The notes: a model not told the origin generated them from the sequence alone. Shown: positions 34,600 through 47,127, counted from the stretch's first letter. The stretch is DNA of 64,000 bases from Siphonodentalium dalli (GCA_032622095.1 CP136061.1:24432991-24496990), one strand, 5' to 3'. A program made the numbers and translations.

Positions 34600-35840
34600 T
34601 TAAAGGAGGGAAATCCACAACAAGCAAGCAAGATACATATTTTATTTTTCTGATTGATCTTTTTGAAATCTACGATCGATCATCTGACTTATCAATCTCA
34701 GAAATCGGGTCAAGAGCTATGTTATCATCATCAGAGAGATTTAGTACGGTCCGTGCACGTGGTCTGTGACTCACTTGTTTACTTCCGGGAGATTTTTTTG
34801 TCATGCGCAAAATGTCCAACTTAGTCTTCCTGGAATGGCCGATTAGAGTTTGAAAACAAAGCGGTATAAATGATGTGAGAGACTGTTACGGGTGAATACA
34901 CACATGAATGAAATCCACGGAATGAAAGGTATGTTATATAGCTATATTTTGGTAAACCATTGCTCGTCCAGTGCTTCTAAAATAGTGTATTTCACGGAAT
35001 TCTTTGCATGACTAGTCAAACGATGCGCGAAATTAGGTGATCTTGTATACAGTATAGTGGTAGGCGAGTCATCCAACCAGGTATGCGTCATTCTACAATT
35101 TGACCTTTAAAGCTAAATCTGACTGCTCGAAAATTGTATGTACGATTACATCTCCATGTGTAATGTAACACAATTTTCCAGATGTGAACCACTGCCCTGA
35201 CTGACACTTCATCAGGGTTTCCGCCGGGCCGGCTGCGGGTCCTCCGCCCGGACCCATTCCCCCTGCCGACCTTTGACTTTGCCATGAAATCCCGCTCATA
35301 CACAAATAAATTACGTTATTAAATATTCAGTCTTGTCTGTATTGGCAGGCTATATATGATATAAAATCCTATTTTCATTAATAATGACCAAATCGAATCG
35401 ACACAGTCCATCTTCAGAAAAAAAATAACAGCATGAACAATCGATAAATAGTGACACCCCACAAATAGTTCCACGGGATTTCCCCGCGTGATTGGTGGGG
35501 AATTCCCTATCAAGGGAGATATCATTGGTTCAATTTACTTCAGAGTATGAGAACATGGATCATAAAAACTGCCTCATTTATTATCTTGACGTGAATATTG
35601 ACGAGGCGTTTGTACTAATTTATTCATCATTATTCCAACTTGTATAAAACATGTGTATAACTTGAGGCATGAGGAAACACACAAATATCGTATCATTTAT
35701 AGTAATATAAAATTGCGACTTGGCTTACTGTTGTTTTAGGGCAATGGATCGTTAATTTAGTTGTTGCCTCATTGTCGCGAACTGAAGCATGAAAACGCTT
35801 GGGCTAATGGCGATCATCATTAAAGAATCTTTATGCAACA
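34600..35840. other. Non-coding stretch
   Basis: No supported exon. Some GC-rich sequence lies near 35215-35290 (CCGGACCCATTCCCCCTGCC), with a related string near 39838. Confidence 0.5.
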
Positions 35841-36045
35841 TACCCCGCTGGACAAAACAAGTGTCCAATGCCACCGCGGTGTACTTGCCGTTCGGCCGCG
35901 GTGTCACTTTGTGGAACCGCGGCTGAGCACCGCGGCCGAACGGCAAGTACACCGCGGTCGAACGGCAAGTACACCGTGGCCGAACGGCAAGTACACCGCG
36001 GCCGAACGGCAAGTACACCGCGGCCGAACGGCAAGTACACCGGGG
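35841..36045. mobile_element. GC-rich 22-bp satellite element (copy 1)
   Basis: A 27-bp block starting TACCCCGCTGGACAAAACAA (35841-35867) leads into an inverted unit and then about five 22-bp repeats of CCGCGGCCGAACGGCAAGTA, each with a CCGCGG palindrome. An inverted copy of the whole arrangement lies at 38999-39215. The frames reading through it are artefacts. Confidence 0.85.
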
Positions 36046-37200
36046 TTAGATTCCTGGTTTGTATCGTCTTTTTTTCTCGAGTTTAAAACATGTTTTATTA
36101 GTAGAAATATACGAAGGTTAGTATTTTTAATTACAGGAAATTTAAATCCGTACATAATATCGGCTTTAAGGTCATTATGCAAATCACATTTATATTTAAC
36201 CCAACTGTTTCAACGATCTAACGTACCGGTAGATTTTAATGGAACTTTGTTGTCAAATATAAAAAAAAATTCATGCGTCGATCCTGTGCATGCTAGCACG
36301 TCGACATACACCTGTCAATCATCCAGGATTAGTTTGTGAGATTTTATTCTCTGCTTCAATTGGTTGGCTGTGGGAGGAGCTTACCGATATTTTGTTCTAA
36401 TGTGGTATGCTTTGACACCATAACCGAGATCTGGTAAATAAAATGATTCCCATGTTTTTATTAGAGTTGCTATTATTTTTGAAAAAAAATATGATCAAAT
36501 GAGCATATTAAATAAAAGTGTTATATTATCGATCCATATATGTGGCAAATCCATTGCCAAGTAAAAATTAATTGCCAGAAACTGAAAATACGCGACATTT
36601 TACACTTTGCTCGATCTATAAGTCCACGGTATTTGCCACCAGAGTAATGAGAGGATGGACTGAATAAAGATTACACAAACAATGTGTGTTGAAAAACAAA
36701 TTAGAAGTGTGATGGGACACGTGTATAAGGTCAAAAGGAATAATGCACACGTTTCCCCGAAATTAGGGGTGGCCACGGCGGTAAGCTTTTCAATTCATTT
36801 AATGTTTTCCGTTTTATTATGCATTAACAAGCTATTGAAAATACACCATTTATTGTATTCTCTACCAACATTCCTAAATATAAGAATTTAGTCATCATAT
36901 TCAAATAAAAAATTTCATGTTGACAAGTTTTGAAAACCACTAGCCCTGATCAGAAAATGCAGATAATTCGGGGAAAACCTCGCGTGCACAAACAACCACG
37001 CGGTCAATACGTCATGCATGCGTTTATTACTGGTATAATTTATGTAGGAATCTGGATTTTAAAAACCAGACATATATGACATATATTGACAAATATAGTA
37101 TCTCAACAAACATGCTTACTGTAATAGAGTTTCATAAATAAATAAACATTGGAATACACAGCTGCGCCGTTTACGCCAATAAAAAAAACGGAGAACCACG
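36046..37200. other. Non-coding stretch
   Basis: AT-rich, with no supported exon or repeat. Confidence 0.5.
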
Positions 37201-37206
37201 ATTCTT

Positions 37207-37795
37207 TTGTTTTCGCAACTATACTTAATGGGCAATGAACTCAAGTTCGTGTCCTCCTATAAGTATCTCGGACATATACTCAACAACGAATTTTCCGATG
37301 ATAATGATATTATGCGCCAATATCGGTCTATATGCTCACGCTCAAATATGCTTATTAGAAAGTTTTACAAATGTTCGCCTAATGTGAAAATGTATTTATT
37401 TAAAATGTTCGTATCTCCATTATATTGTGCTCATCTTTGGATTAACTATACCAAACGTTGTTATAGAAAACTTACAGTTTGTTATAATAATGCATATAGA
37501 AAATTTATGGGTTATGAGAGATCATGTAGTGCGAGTGGGATGTTTGTAGGTGACAGAATGTGTTCTCTGACAGTGCTGATTCGAAAGGGTGTGTATGGAT
37601 TTCGTGTGAGAATTTATAAATCTTTAAACAGTATTTTGAATGCTATTTGTAACTCAGATCTGATCTATCGGTCAAATCTATTCAATCATTGGAATCAACT
37701 TCTTTATATTTAATTTGTAATTATATGTTGTATGTATGACTATATATGGGCATATCTTGCCTGAAATAAATACAATACAATACAGTACATTCTCA
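37207..37795 (+). pseudogene. LINE C-terminal fragment with simple tail
   Basis: A 168-codon frame holds YKYLGHILN (RT block 7) and a thumb-like region (FKMFVSPLYCAHLWINYTKR). The catalytic boxes are absent. Eighty bases after the stop the sequence ends AATACAATACAATACAG, a tandem tail typical of LINE 3' ends. It differs clearly from the other LINEs in the window. Confidence 0.8.
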
Positions 37796-37799
37796 GATA

Positions 37800-38990
37800 T
37801 TCCCGTTTTGTTGAAGCGATGCGCTCTGGTGCCGTGTTTCCCAGAAAGCCGATTAATTTAGCACAATTCTAATGATCCCATGATCTCCCTCCCATATCCG
37901 ATCTATTGCAAATTCACAAAAACGAACCACGTGGTCGCTTTTATTCAATGGATGTATAAACCATGCATGCCTCATTAAATTTTTATTTTGTTATATATCC
38001 ATTATAAAGTATTGTTTACGTATATTGCCACAAAAAATTGAGTGAAACCCTCGATTGGGAGGTTGATAACCGCCGTTAATTTTGCGCACATCTGTACATC
38101 TCAAATGCCAGGTGCACGCGATTACGTCAGCATTATTCAGAAACTGGGCGCGAGGAATGTAGCAATGACATTGTTTGCTACATCGTAACTGTTTGAGTTA
38201 ACATGATTATGACATGTCACTTTCTCCTCGATATTCCCTTTCAAGTTTTATCAAAGTTCAATTGGCATGCTGTCGCAGTTTTGTCTTTAAAGTAACCACG
38301 GTGTTGAAAGGATTTGAATATTTAATAGGTTCATAAAATCTTCGCGGGAGAAAAATACCTGATCACGCACAAACGCTCTTTATTTTTCATTCTGAAGACA
38401 ATTCTGGCACAGATTTTTATACATTCAATGGACGGCAGTGAATTCCAAAAGGAGGTCCACATGGGTGGATGTTGTCAGTATATAATTCAAACCAAATAAT
38501 AGTTTTAATTAATGTAAAAAAAAAAATATTTAACAAGAGAAAACAACATCACAATAACAAATATTTCAACATGGGCAAACAAACAGTCCAAAGTAGGATG
38601 CGACAATCCTTATTTTATAATCAGTCTTAAATGACAGCATAGTGATTCAATTCTCTCATGATGATGCTGCCACGTGTGCACGACATTCCAATGCTTATTT
38701 CTCAAAAAGACACGTGCTGCCAAATCTAGATGAAGTCTGTTGTCGGCAACATCACACTTCCGTGTCGCCTAATAATTATCAGCGGGAGCCTTTTCTAATC
38801 AGGATGGATTATGACACCTTGATTTTATGACAGTTTACTGATGGGACGTACGTTGACTACTTAAAAGATTATCACACCTTGTCACCAGACAGATTAACCC
38901 TCAAACATATAATAGATCGTCTGACGGACGGTATTTAGACAATGGCCTCAATCAAGCCTCATTTATGGTGCCCTCTTTGTGTTTTTCAAC
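37800..38990. other. Non-coding stretch
   Basis: Nothing that I can support as a gene, RNA or repeat. Confidence 0.5.
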
Positions 38991-38998
38991 ATCATTCC

Positions 38999-39215
38999 AA
39001 GAACGGCAAGTACACCGCGGTCGAACGGCAAGTACACCGCGGCCGAACGGCAAGTACACCGCGGCCGAACGGCAACTACACCGCGGCCGAACGGCAAGTA
39101 CACCGCGGCCGAACTGCAATCAGCCGGTGGAGCCGCGGTGTTGTTGCAGTTCGGCCGCGGTGGCAACGCAAACCGCACCGCGGTTAAGTGGACACTTGTT
39201 TTGTCCAGCGGGGTA
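38999..39215. mobile_element. GC-rich 22-bp satellite element (copy 2, inverted)
   Basis: About six 22-bp units (AACGGCAAGTACACCGCGGC) are followed by an inverted unit and by the complement of the 27-bp block of copy 1 at 39189-39215. The orientation is opposite to copy 1, 3.2 kb away. Confidence 0.85.
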
Positions 39216-40110
39216 CACAAGTTTGCGGCTTCGCATCAATGCCTCATTCAGAGTAAGAGTTTGTCTAATGCTCGTTCCCGGGCTGGCTTAGATAATCATT
39301 CCGATGTGACGTCATCTAGTAGAAGTTTGCAGACACATGCAGTTAACTGTGTCGCAATAATAGAGATAATCAAAGCTATTATACCGCAGTCATTGAATAT
39401 CATGCACATGTACACGATTATCAGTCAGGTCAAGGACCCCAATGATTTGCTGCTCTTTTGCAGTTGAATTATCAGATACTAATACAAATAATTTGATATA
39501 AATGTGTGAGACAGGGAATAAAATAAAGACACACAGACACAGTGAGAATGGGTTTGTTTATTTCTTTTTTTAATATCGGATTTATCATCTTTTTAGATTT
39601 AGTTTGCGCCGGCATTTGTCTTGTTGCTTACCTGTGATCGCCGTTTGATTCTCAAAATCCTGATGAAAAATGCCCCTCATGACATACCGATCCATAAGTC
39701 GCGGGAAGTTTTTAATAAGGGAAATTGGGTTAGAAAATTGCGACTTATACGTCGGCCGGTACGGTAAATGGCAAAATTACAGATAAATTGGTCTTCATAT
39801 ATTTAATTATTTACTGGGTTTCCCCCCATAGCAGCTACCGGACCCATTCCCCCGACCCCTAGCGGAAACCCTGACTTCATTCATATGTTTGCGACGCCAG
39901 CATCACATTCACAGGGAAGTCAGTATCCGAGAGCTAGTGTTCTGGTCTCTCGTGGTAGCGGACTGTTGATCGCAATCTGGTCAGGATATTCTGATAATAA
40001 TCAGAACTCTTGTCAGATACCGGGTACCTACAGTAGTTTGGCAGTCTGAAAAGTCGCTTTCGAGATCACTGAATACAGATCCAAATGCAATATGGATATT
40101 AATGGCTGAC
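39216..40110. other. Non-coding stretch
   Basis: No exon is supported. The first 250 bases extend an artefactual frame from the satellite. Confidence 0.5.
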
Positions 40111-40264
40111 CCAAGTACTCTTGGGTGCCTAATAAACATACATGTACGATTATTAAAATCGAGGTAAAATTCCCACCTGTACGATCGTTATTTGGTCCTG
40201 TACGTTTATTAAATTAACCAAAAGAAATAATTCACCAATCTTAAATTGTGTTATTCATAGATAA

Positions 40265-41373
40265 GGCCATAGTTGGTTGATTTTCAGTTTAGCGTTATCC
40301 GCCGCATTTCATTTTTTTGCCGAAATAATCACGCATTTTCTTAATTATCAACACGCAAGTGTTGTTATCGAGCGTAAATCCTATTTTGCCGCAATCTCAG
40401 TGGAGATTTCCGGTGACGGAAAGTTAATAAAGCGGAAAGTATAAATGTATAAATTGCGTTGCGCGAATCGTATAACTCCGGTAGTTATCGGCAAAGTCCC
40501 TCAGCGTTTTAAGTTTCTGAATTCGATGTATTTTTTCCGAAGGTAGCGGTGTAATAATCATTCGATATGCTGCTTAAATTGCACATCCTTGACAATTATC
40601 GATCAAAAATCACCACAACGGACACAGAGAAAACATTGAAGTCTTTTCTGGGCGATGTACCGGTGCCGAAAATTACCATCGAAGTTGGGAATACATGGAC
40701 AGAAATGTCGACATTGGACAGTAGTGTTTTACATATAATATCCCTGTCTGAACTGCGTTGTGATAATGCAGAAAATAAACTGTTACATGGTCGGGTGAGA
40801 TTGCCAGTACATACTCGACCTGATGCACCTACTGGTGACGATAATCCACAACCTGAAACTGGAAGTGAAAGTGGTGCGAGTACTCACGGCAGTAGAAATA
40901 TCAATGACTTTTTGATGAATCAATCAATGCAGCCTCATTACTGGACCAAAATGATGAAATTGAAAACCGAGCTAGAAATTCAAGAGTTCAAAGCTGCCTT
41001 GCGCGACGAAGATGTCAAATAGTATGATTGTTCCACTCGACACTGGGAGTTGGAAGAGTTTCATTTTTGACACAATACTTCTTGAATTTGAAGATCATTC
41101 CCGGAGTTCGTAACCAGGATATCAGCAGATTATTATAAAATCAAAATATAAAATGTCTTCACAATTGTTTATCTTTGCCACTGATACAAAATGTGCCATA
41201 AGATAGTATAACACTGATGAAACAAAGCAATGGCATCATATCATAGAATGATTCAAACCACAGTCCGATAATTTAGTAATAATCAAATAATCAATAATTA
41301 TTAATCACCTCATTTCGCATTTTGTTCTAAAATGCTAGAGTAACGCTAAACAGAAAATCAACCAACTATGGCC
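40265..41373 (+). mobile_element. 1.1-kb element with GGCC termini and TAA duplication (PIF/Harbinger-like)
   Basis: TIRs GGCCATAGTTGGTTGATTTT (about 35 bp, two mismatches) are flanked by TAA at 40262-40264 and 41374-41376. Three-base TWA duplications fit PIF/Harbinger. It carries one frame (40567-41022) that is not a DDE transposase. Size and layout parallel the element at 59150-60277. Confidence 0.75.
40567..41022 (+). CDS. Unrecognised 151-aa protein carried by a transposon
   Basis: I do not recognise this protein. The intact frame starts at the first ATG. Residues 1-75 look like a folded domain with a mix of hydrophobic and charged positions (TLKSFLGDVPVPKITIEV at about 23-40). Residues 84-112 are an acidic, low-complexity linker (TGDDNPQPETGSESGAS). 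Residues 113-151 form a likely amphipathic helix (MMKLKTELEIQEFKAALRDE). There is no signal peptide, membrane segment or zinc motif. It is the only frame in the 1.1-kb element, so it is probably an element protein, such as a DNA-binding accessory factor or a captured exon. A TATAAATGTATAAA sequence near 40440 may be promoter-like. Confidence 0.5.
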   Translation: MLLKLHILDNYRSKITTTDTEKTLKSFLGDVPVPKITIEVGNTWTEMSTLDSSVLHIISLSELRCDNAENKLLHGRVRLPVHTRPDAPTGDDNPQPETGSESGASTHGSRNINDFLMNQSMQPHYWTKMMKLKTELEIQEFKAALRDEDVK

Positions 41374-41639
41374 TAAATGAACTCTGATTGTTGACAGTGA
41401 TCAGCACACTGTAGATTCACAGACATGGCTATCCATCGAAACTATTTCTGTCACATGGCATCAGTAAACCAGTCAGATGGTGCGTTTTGTTGGGATGTAT
41501 GGTACTAATATTTCCAGTCTGTACGTATATTCCGCCCTGTAATATTATTCAGTTACGCGACATTTTCCAACCTGTACTATTATTCCACCCTGTACTTTTA
41601 TTAGGCACTCAAGAGTACATGCCTCGGTGTGTGCACGTT

Positions 41640-42917
41640 AAAGAATGCTACTATAGTCACCACAGGGTTATAAAGTTACTCGGCCGTGGTAGCTCCTGGA
41701 ACAGTATGTCTATATCCAGGAGGTTCCTGCACTGCAATATTTACAGATACAGGTATCACAGTTAGTGAGTAGTAGTCACTACATTCTACCAGCCCTGGCG
41801 ACTAATGGTACTAAATACATAGTAAGTCAATTCTCACTGGTCTATACTTGCTCTGGATTACATAAAAATAGAATGGGACGACCCACCCATGGGGAACGCT
41901 TTCATATTGTCAAAGTGAACTAGGGGCCTGCGAATGAGGCATTTACCTGAGAGTAAGTTTCTACCTTTAAATAGGTTATCAAATATGGGTCATCAAATTA
42001 TATGTGATGTCATTTTAAAATTAAAGTAAATCACTGTGAGATAACTGCTGTTAACGAGGTTCCCATTTTTCGCGGGTGTTTACTGTTAGTGTTACCTCGA
42101 GACTCAGAAGCGGTATTGTCTAAATCCGCTGCCACTAAATTTGTATCTAGCTAATTAATACCGGTTGTCTTGGTTTGCGTTTGTGTATAATATTTCTCGT
42201 TTAGTGTTGTTTTGTGATACATGTACATTCATCATACCATATCCGGACAGTTTAGTCCATACTCATACCGGTAGTCTCATACTGAATTAATTCCACACTG
42301 CATCCACAATATGTTGACGTGATGTTGGAAGCAATGTATATTTATTATTGACATTGTTGATTTCATAACTAGTGTTTGTGTCAGTAATTCTACTAAATAG
42401 CACAGATTTTGTTTTATCTGTTAACAGCACTGTTGTTGCTGGTATATTATAGTGTACCATTGTTCTGTTAAAACATAGTGCATGCACTGCATGCTCAATT
42501 TAATACAACTAATCAACTTTGAATATTTTGATTCCCCTCGCCTGACCGCCCCAAATTATTATATTGATCTCTTTTTTTCAATTTTGTTGATGGGCGATGA
42601 GTGCAGATGGGTTTTAACAAAAATGCCACCTAAAATAGAATTTACTGATTCAAATGTCCCAACCAGCGTCGCAACTTTATGTTGCACAGTGAAAAACAAT
42701 TGAGGATGGCGGTAAAACATATATTTTCTTGATTAAATTATGCAAGTTATAAATCAGCAGAATTAGTATAAAAGAATATGTTGTCCATAATCAGTCAACC
42801 ACATAATACCGGTACTGGTACGTGGTCAATTACTTTAAAGATAGCTGTGCAGTGAAAGCCAATGCCATATAAAAAACTTTAGAAGCCAATGTATAATTTC
42901 ATGCAATTCTAAAGCAA
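41640..42917. other. Non-coding stretch with a MITE end
   Basis: Near 42825-42855 the string GTGGTCAATTACTTTAAAGA resembles the terminal part of the CCGCGGTATT MITE found at 46424 and 63691. Otherwise nothing is supported. Confidence 0.5.
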
Positions 42918-42925
42918 TGCCACAT

Positions 42926-44305
42926 TAGGTTCCTGCGAATATTCGATTCGAGATTCGATTCGAAAGTCAAATTCGATTCGCATTCGATTTGAAATTTCCA
43001 ACTCGAAATTTCGAATATACACTGACAAAAAAGTAAGCTGTTTACGGACAAGTGCACACGTCGATCTTCGCTGCTTCTGTGCCATATAATTCCCGAAAAT
43101 TATGAATATATGCACCTTATAATTCTTATTGTACATCGCGAATGTTCGCATGCTATTAAATATAAGTATAGCCAGTAATTAGCAACTATATGACGACTAA
43201 ATATATCTGAATTCTAGCTTTGAACTTGGTAGCCAAAAGCTCAGAGATCGCCGATGGACCGACGACACGCGTAAATTATAATAGCAATGAGATGCTTAAA
43301 AGCATTGTCTAGATTGGTCATTACTCGAGTTACCATGGATATCTCGATCAATTTTTGTGGTGTAATTCTACTTTTTCAAATTGTACAACAAAAACATCAG
43401 TTTCCCGCACGTGACTTTTCTGTTTTGTCTAAAACCGCGCACACGAGGTACCAATGGAGTACACCGCTAACCCCTTTTCTAGTGATTCGTCGTTCGAACG
43501 AAGTATGAATGCAAATGGATATTGGCCAGATGATTTTATGCATGGTATGTTGATATATGTTACGACCAAATGAAGTTACTTAATAAGTGTATTTAACAAT
43601 AAAATAAATGTAACTTTCCCATCCTCCGCATTCGTCGCGGTTGACATTCGTTCTGTAATATCGCCGAAAATGTAAACAACACGTGCTTGACAATTTGTCG
43701 TCCGTTATTCATGTTTATTTTAAACATGATAAAAGCTGCATGTAGTGCAGAAACTTACACGTGTGATGAATGCAATGTGGTATATAAATCGCAAGCGTCT
43801 GGGACAAGAAGACATCTAAGCATCCAGCACTATATACATAAACAGGCTACCCTGCGACTGTTGTCGCAGGCTACCCTGCGACTGTTGTCGCATCTTCAAG
43901 TTTATAAAAACGGGTGTTTCCGAGTGCTGATTTGCAATTGTGCATGTACATGCAAACTCTACAAATTGCGCGTGAATTTAATTCCGATAATACGTTTAGT
44001 GGTTATATATCTAATCGTCGTTACGACCGCATGGGCGTTTTAATCTGTTTTTTTCTCTCTCAACAATTCTCAATTGAAATTAATAGTATCGGGAACGACG
44101 GTTCATCGCCACACAAGCTATGATGGAATTTCATGGAAGTTCATAGAACGTTTCTCAAATCGTCTAATCATTGACATTAAATGCCTAATTGAGAATGCAA
44201 CACACAGGTATGATTCGATTCGATATTCGATTCGATATTCGATTCGATTACGTAGACTCGATTCGATATTCGATTCGATCAAAATCTCCAATTCGCAGGA
44301 CCCTA
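42926..44305 (+). mobile_element. hAT element with BED-finger remnant
   Basis: Termini TAGGTTCCTGCGAAT and ATTCGCAGGACCCTA are flanked by near-identical 8-bp repeats TGCCACAT (42918-42925) and TGCTACAT (44306-44313). TAG-type ends and 8-bp duplications identify hAT. Both subterminal regions are built of GATTCGATTCGA repeats. The 1380-bp length is too short for a transposase gene. Confidence 0.9.
43687..44043 (+). pseudogene. BED-type zinc finger fragment of hAT transposase
   Basis: A 118-codon frame includes YTCDECNVVYKSQASG and RRHLSIQH, giving C26-x2-C29-x13-H43-x4-H48, the BED zinc finger layout used by hAT transposases to bind DNA. A 24-bp tandem duplication (CAGGCTACCCTGCGACTGTT) follows and the rest is not transposase-like. 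The catalytic domain is absent, so this is a relic of the N-terminal part. An exon border near 43740 is possible. Confidence 0.6.
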
Positions 44306-44496
44306 TGCTACATGTATAGAAGATAACTGCCAATTTCAAGGGCTGATTATCAAACAGATGTTAAGGGGGGCTGGCTCTCAAGTGACCAATTTTTAATGGG
44401 GATTTCCATGCAAATCTCCGGGGCAAAAGTTATGTACCGGTATGAAGAATTGTCTGGTAACCAATTTACCAAAGCAGATACATGTACTAGTATATC

Positions 44497-44560
44497 TAGT
44501 GTTGAAATGATTAGGGGTTTTCAGAAGTTGAATAGTCGATATTTCGAATCGTTGTATACA
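44497..44560. mobile_element. hAT left terminus (TAGTGTTGAAATGATTAG), partner uncertain
   Basis: It matches the left end of the hAT at 46212. A matching right end, CGTTTCAACACTA, lies at 49549. The bases outside the two ends (AGTATATC and GATACATG) do not form a duplication, so pairing is unproved. Confidence 0.55.
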
Positions 44561-44639
44561 AGTCCTTTATCGCCGGGAATAGACTGCATTATATATACAA
44601 AACATTCATTATATCCCCAATACTTAACCTGAGGCTCCT

Positions 44640-44878
44640 TCCGCGACCAAGTGGGACCTCTGTGGTCCAATGTGTACAGGGTAAGCCCATGCACTGCTCA
44701 TATGTATATTGGCCTCCCAGTCCCAGCGTGGGTTACTCGTGGCAGGTCGGTGGGTTACTCGTGCGACCTGCTGGTATGTGTGTAGTGGTTCGCGTGTTCA
44801 TCACGGTTGTACCATTATTGCAGCGCACACAGGTTTCCTCCACCACATAAAACCAGCAATGTCGCGATTTTGCCCGGC
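44640..44878 (+). mobile_element. Partial SINE or shared SINE core
   Basis: 44833-44871 (TTTCCTCCACCACATAAAAC and on to AATGTCGCGATTTT) matches the conserved middle of the SINE at 8724-9046 in about 34 of 39 bases. The upstream part, with repeated TGGGTTACTCGTG, does not match the other SINE's head. Confidence 0.5.
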
Positions 44879-44879
44879 C

Positions 44880-45564
44880 CCAGCTGCAGAAGCGAGTGAA
44901 TTTCTTGTGGGAGATATTTGTATATCGGTATTTGATATTCTTATACCAGAAAAGCCTATATTGCGTTACTCAGCTCAATCAAATAATATATATTTTTTTA
45001 ATTTTAAAACTTAACACGATATAAATATATTAAATAAACATTCTGGGCTCCAACATGTCGTGTCTAAATCTGATCAATATCTTTATACAGAATATGTTAT
45101 CCGGGAAATGGAATACGGATGACCATTTAGCTTTCATGACAACTCAATTGATCCGATGGACAGGCCCAAGTTGGGATACTATAGTTCCTGTAATCCCGTT
45201 TGCCAAGTTACGATGCGCAATTTTGATATCGCGCGTGCCTGCTGTGCGCGACAGGGTGAAGCGTACATGCGCAGAAGAGTTTCCGTTTGCAATGACTCGA
45301 ATCAGACTCCATTGACTCCAAAGGTCCAAACTGCTTACTTTCACGAACTTCACGAATAGTGGCAGTGTCACAAAATATGAAATGATGGTGTGCCATTCTC
45401 ATATATTAAACTGTTTAAACCCTGATTAAATATTGTTCATATCATAGAAATTAAGTTTAAAGAACCTCCTTCGTAATCTGAGTTATCTCACTGACGTTAT
45501 AAAATCATCCCATTTTTGCTCGTACCCCTCACTGATCGGTACCGCCAATCTATTAAAGTGTTTA
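44880..45564. other. Non-coding stretch
   Basis: Frames on both strands overlap at 45144-45402, but none shows domain or splice character. Confidence 0.5.
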
Positions 45565-45664
45565 AAAAAGATTCGATTCGAGATTCGATTCGATTTCAAA
45601 TCATTATCATGATTCGATTTGAGATTCGATTCGATGTTGAAATTGCCGATTCGTCGGGCCCTAG
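45565..45664. mobile_element. Solo end of the GATTCGATTCGA hAT family
   Basis: GATTCGATTCGA-type repeats lead to the terminus GATTCGTCGGGCCCTA, which matches the right end of the 42926 element. No left end is found. Confidence 0.6.
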
Positions 45665-46203
45665 TCTTTAATGGTATTTGTCACAAGAAATCCAGTCAAA
45701 AATAAGACTAATAGGCTTGATGGATGTAACTAATCTATATGAATAAAGAGTAGAGAAGGTAAACATGATGTTAAGAAACTAACTCCGAAAAAAATCCGAG
45801 AATCAGTGACCGGTGCTAGAAATTACATGTAGTAGAAGGTTCATTTGATAAAAAGTTCCGATAGAAGGATCAGCGAATAATATACATGTATGTCAGCCCT
45901 CTTAATTCAGATTGTTTGGCTTCGGCAATCCGCTACGGCAACAGTATGCCGTGCCCCAGTTTGCTGATTGCTGATTTGCTGATTGCCGTAGCCAATTATG
46001 AAGGCTGTGTATGTAGAAGCTAATTAAAACAACAGTGCAGTTGTTAGCGTCTTTTGAGAAAACTAGGGACACCATTGCATGATGAGTTGAGCTCTCAATC
46101 TGCATGTTATTGTGCTACACCTGTGTACTGTGTTAACACTCGGCAGCATATCAGTGTCACGAAATGGTCGCTAAAGGGGGCAATAATTGGATCTCTGAAT
46201 AAT
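45665..46203. other. Non-coding stretch
   Basis: A short inverted repeat around TTGCTGATTGCC/CGGCAATC lies at about 45925-45990. No gene. Confidence 0.5.
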
Positions 46204-46423
46204 AAGGGTTCTAGTGTTGAAATGACTAGGGTATTTCATAATAGACTAGTCAGCGGCCCTTAGTGGACTACTAGTGGACTAGTCGACACCACGATCAAAA
46301 ACCCACTCAGGATTATCAAAGTATTTTCTTAGACATCGATTATCTGCCAATTTCATAGCTGTTTGTCATCATGAATTTTAAAAAAAAACATATTTATCAT
46401 TATATTTATCGATGTTGACAGCC

Positions 46424-46770
46424 TACCGCTATTCTCAAAGTAATTGACCAGAAAAATGGGGTGATACCCCGGTCATGACCGCGGTGATACCGGTAATAAA
46501 CGGTAGCGGTATCGAGACGGTCATGGCGTGGAGTTACGGTATTGGGCGATAATGATACCGTGGTCTTTTAGCGGCCACCGCATTAATTTTGTTGAATACC
46601 GCGGTGATTTTCATGGAACTCTTTTAGGGGAGGTATTTACTCACACATACTTGTTCGCGTTAACAAGCGGTATCAGTACCGCGGTATTGGAGGATACCGC
46701 GGTATAGTACCGCCATATTAACGGGGTGACACCACATTATTGGTGGTCAATTACTTTAAGTATAGCGGTA
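46424..46770. mobile_element. CCGCGGTATT MITE (copy 1)
   Basis: The TIR starts TACCGCTAT and continues through AAAGTAATTGACCA. The interior is a string of small palindromes around ACCGCGGTAT. An inverted copy begins at 63691. Confidence 0.85.
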
Positions 46771-47127
46771 TAGTGACGGGTAATTATCATGAACATCACT
46801 ATATCATATAATATTGGGGTAAACTTCAGTGTTGAAGTTATGTTCGCGATCGATCCCGACATAGTTACGGTCATAAAATACTACATGTATAGAGAGACTT
46901 CGAAAAGCTGGATGCAACAAGCTTCCTAACTTCCGGCACATGCACAGTCTATTTTTCGCCAGATAATATCACAACTGTAACATTTTATGCCATGTTCAGC
47001 GAGCTATTCCGTATACCATGTAACATGTAACGGGTTTTAGACTTGATTAGAAATCTGACTGATATATTGGCATAATCCAGCACAATGTAAAACATACCCG
47101 GTAGTTATACCAGCGCCCAGTCAGGAG

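Larger units (their letters stand above)
40118..41615. mobile_element. Outer TA-flanked element split by an inner insertion
   Basis: Ends CTCTTGGGTGCCTAATAAA and the near complement (one mismatch) are flanked by TA at 40116-40117 and 41616-41617. Subterminal iterons of the CCTGTACTATTATTCCAC type occur on both sides. Without the inner element it is about 390 bp. A shorter relative is at 60366-60544. Confidence 0.65.

Noticed and set aside
35833-36339. 168-codon plus-strand frame across the GC-rich satellite
   Set aside because: Several frames on both strands are open because the 22-bp unit lacks stops. The translation is repetitive and has no domain.
38979-39467. 162-codon frame over the second satellite copy
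   Set aside because: Same artefact of the 22-bp repeat, extended by chance into flanking DNA.
44074-44339. Frames reading YDSIRYSIRYSI on one strand and IEYRIEYRIE on the other
   Set aside because: They translate the GATTCGATTCGA subterminal repeats of the hAT element.
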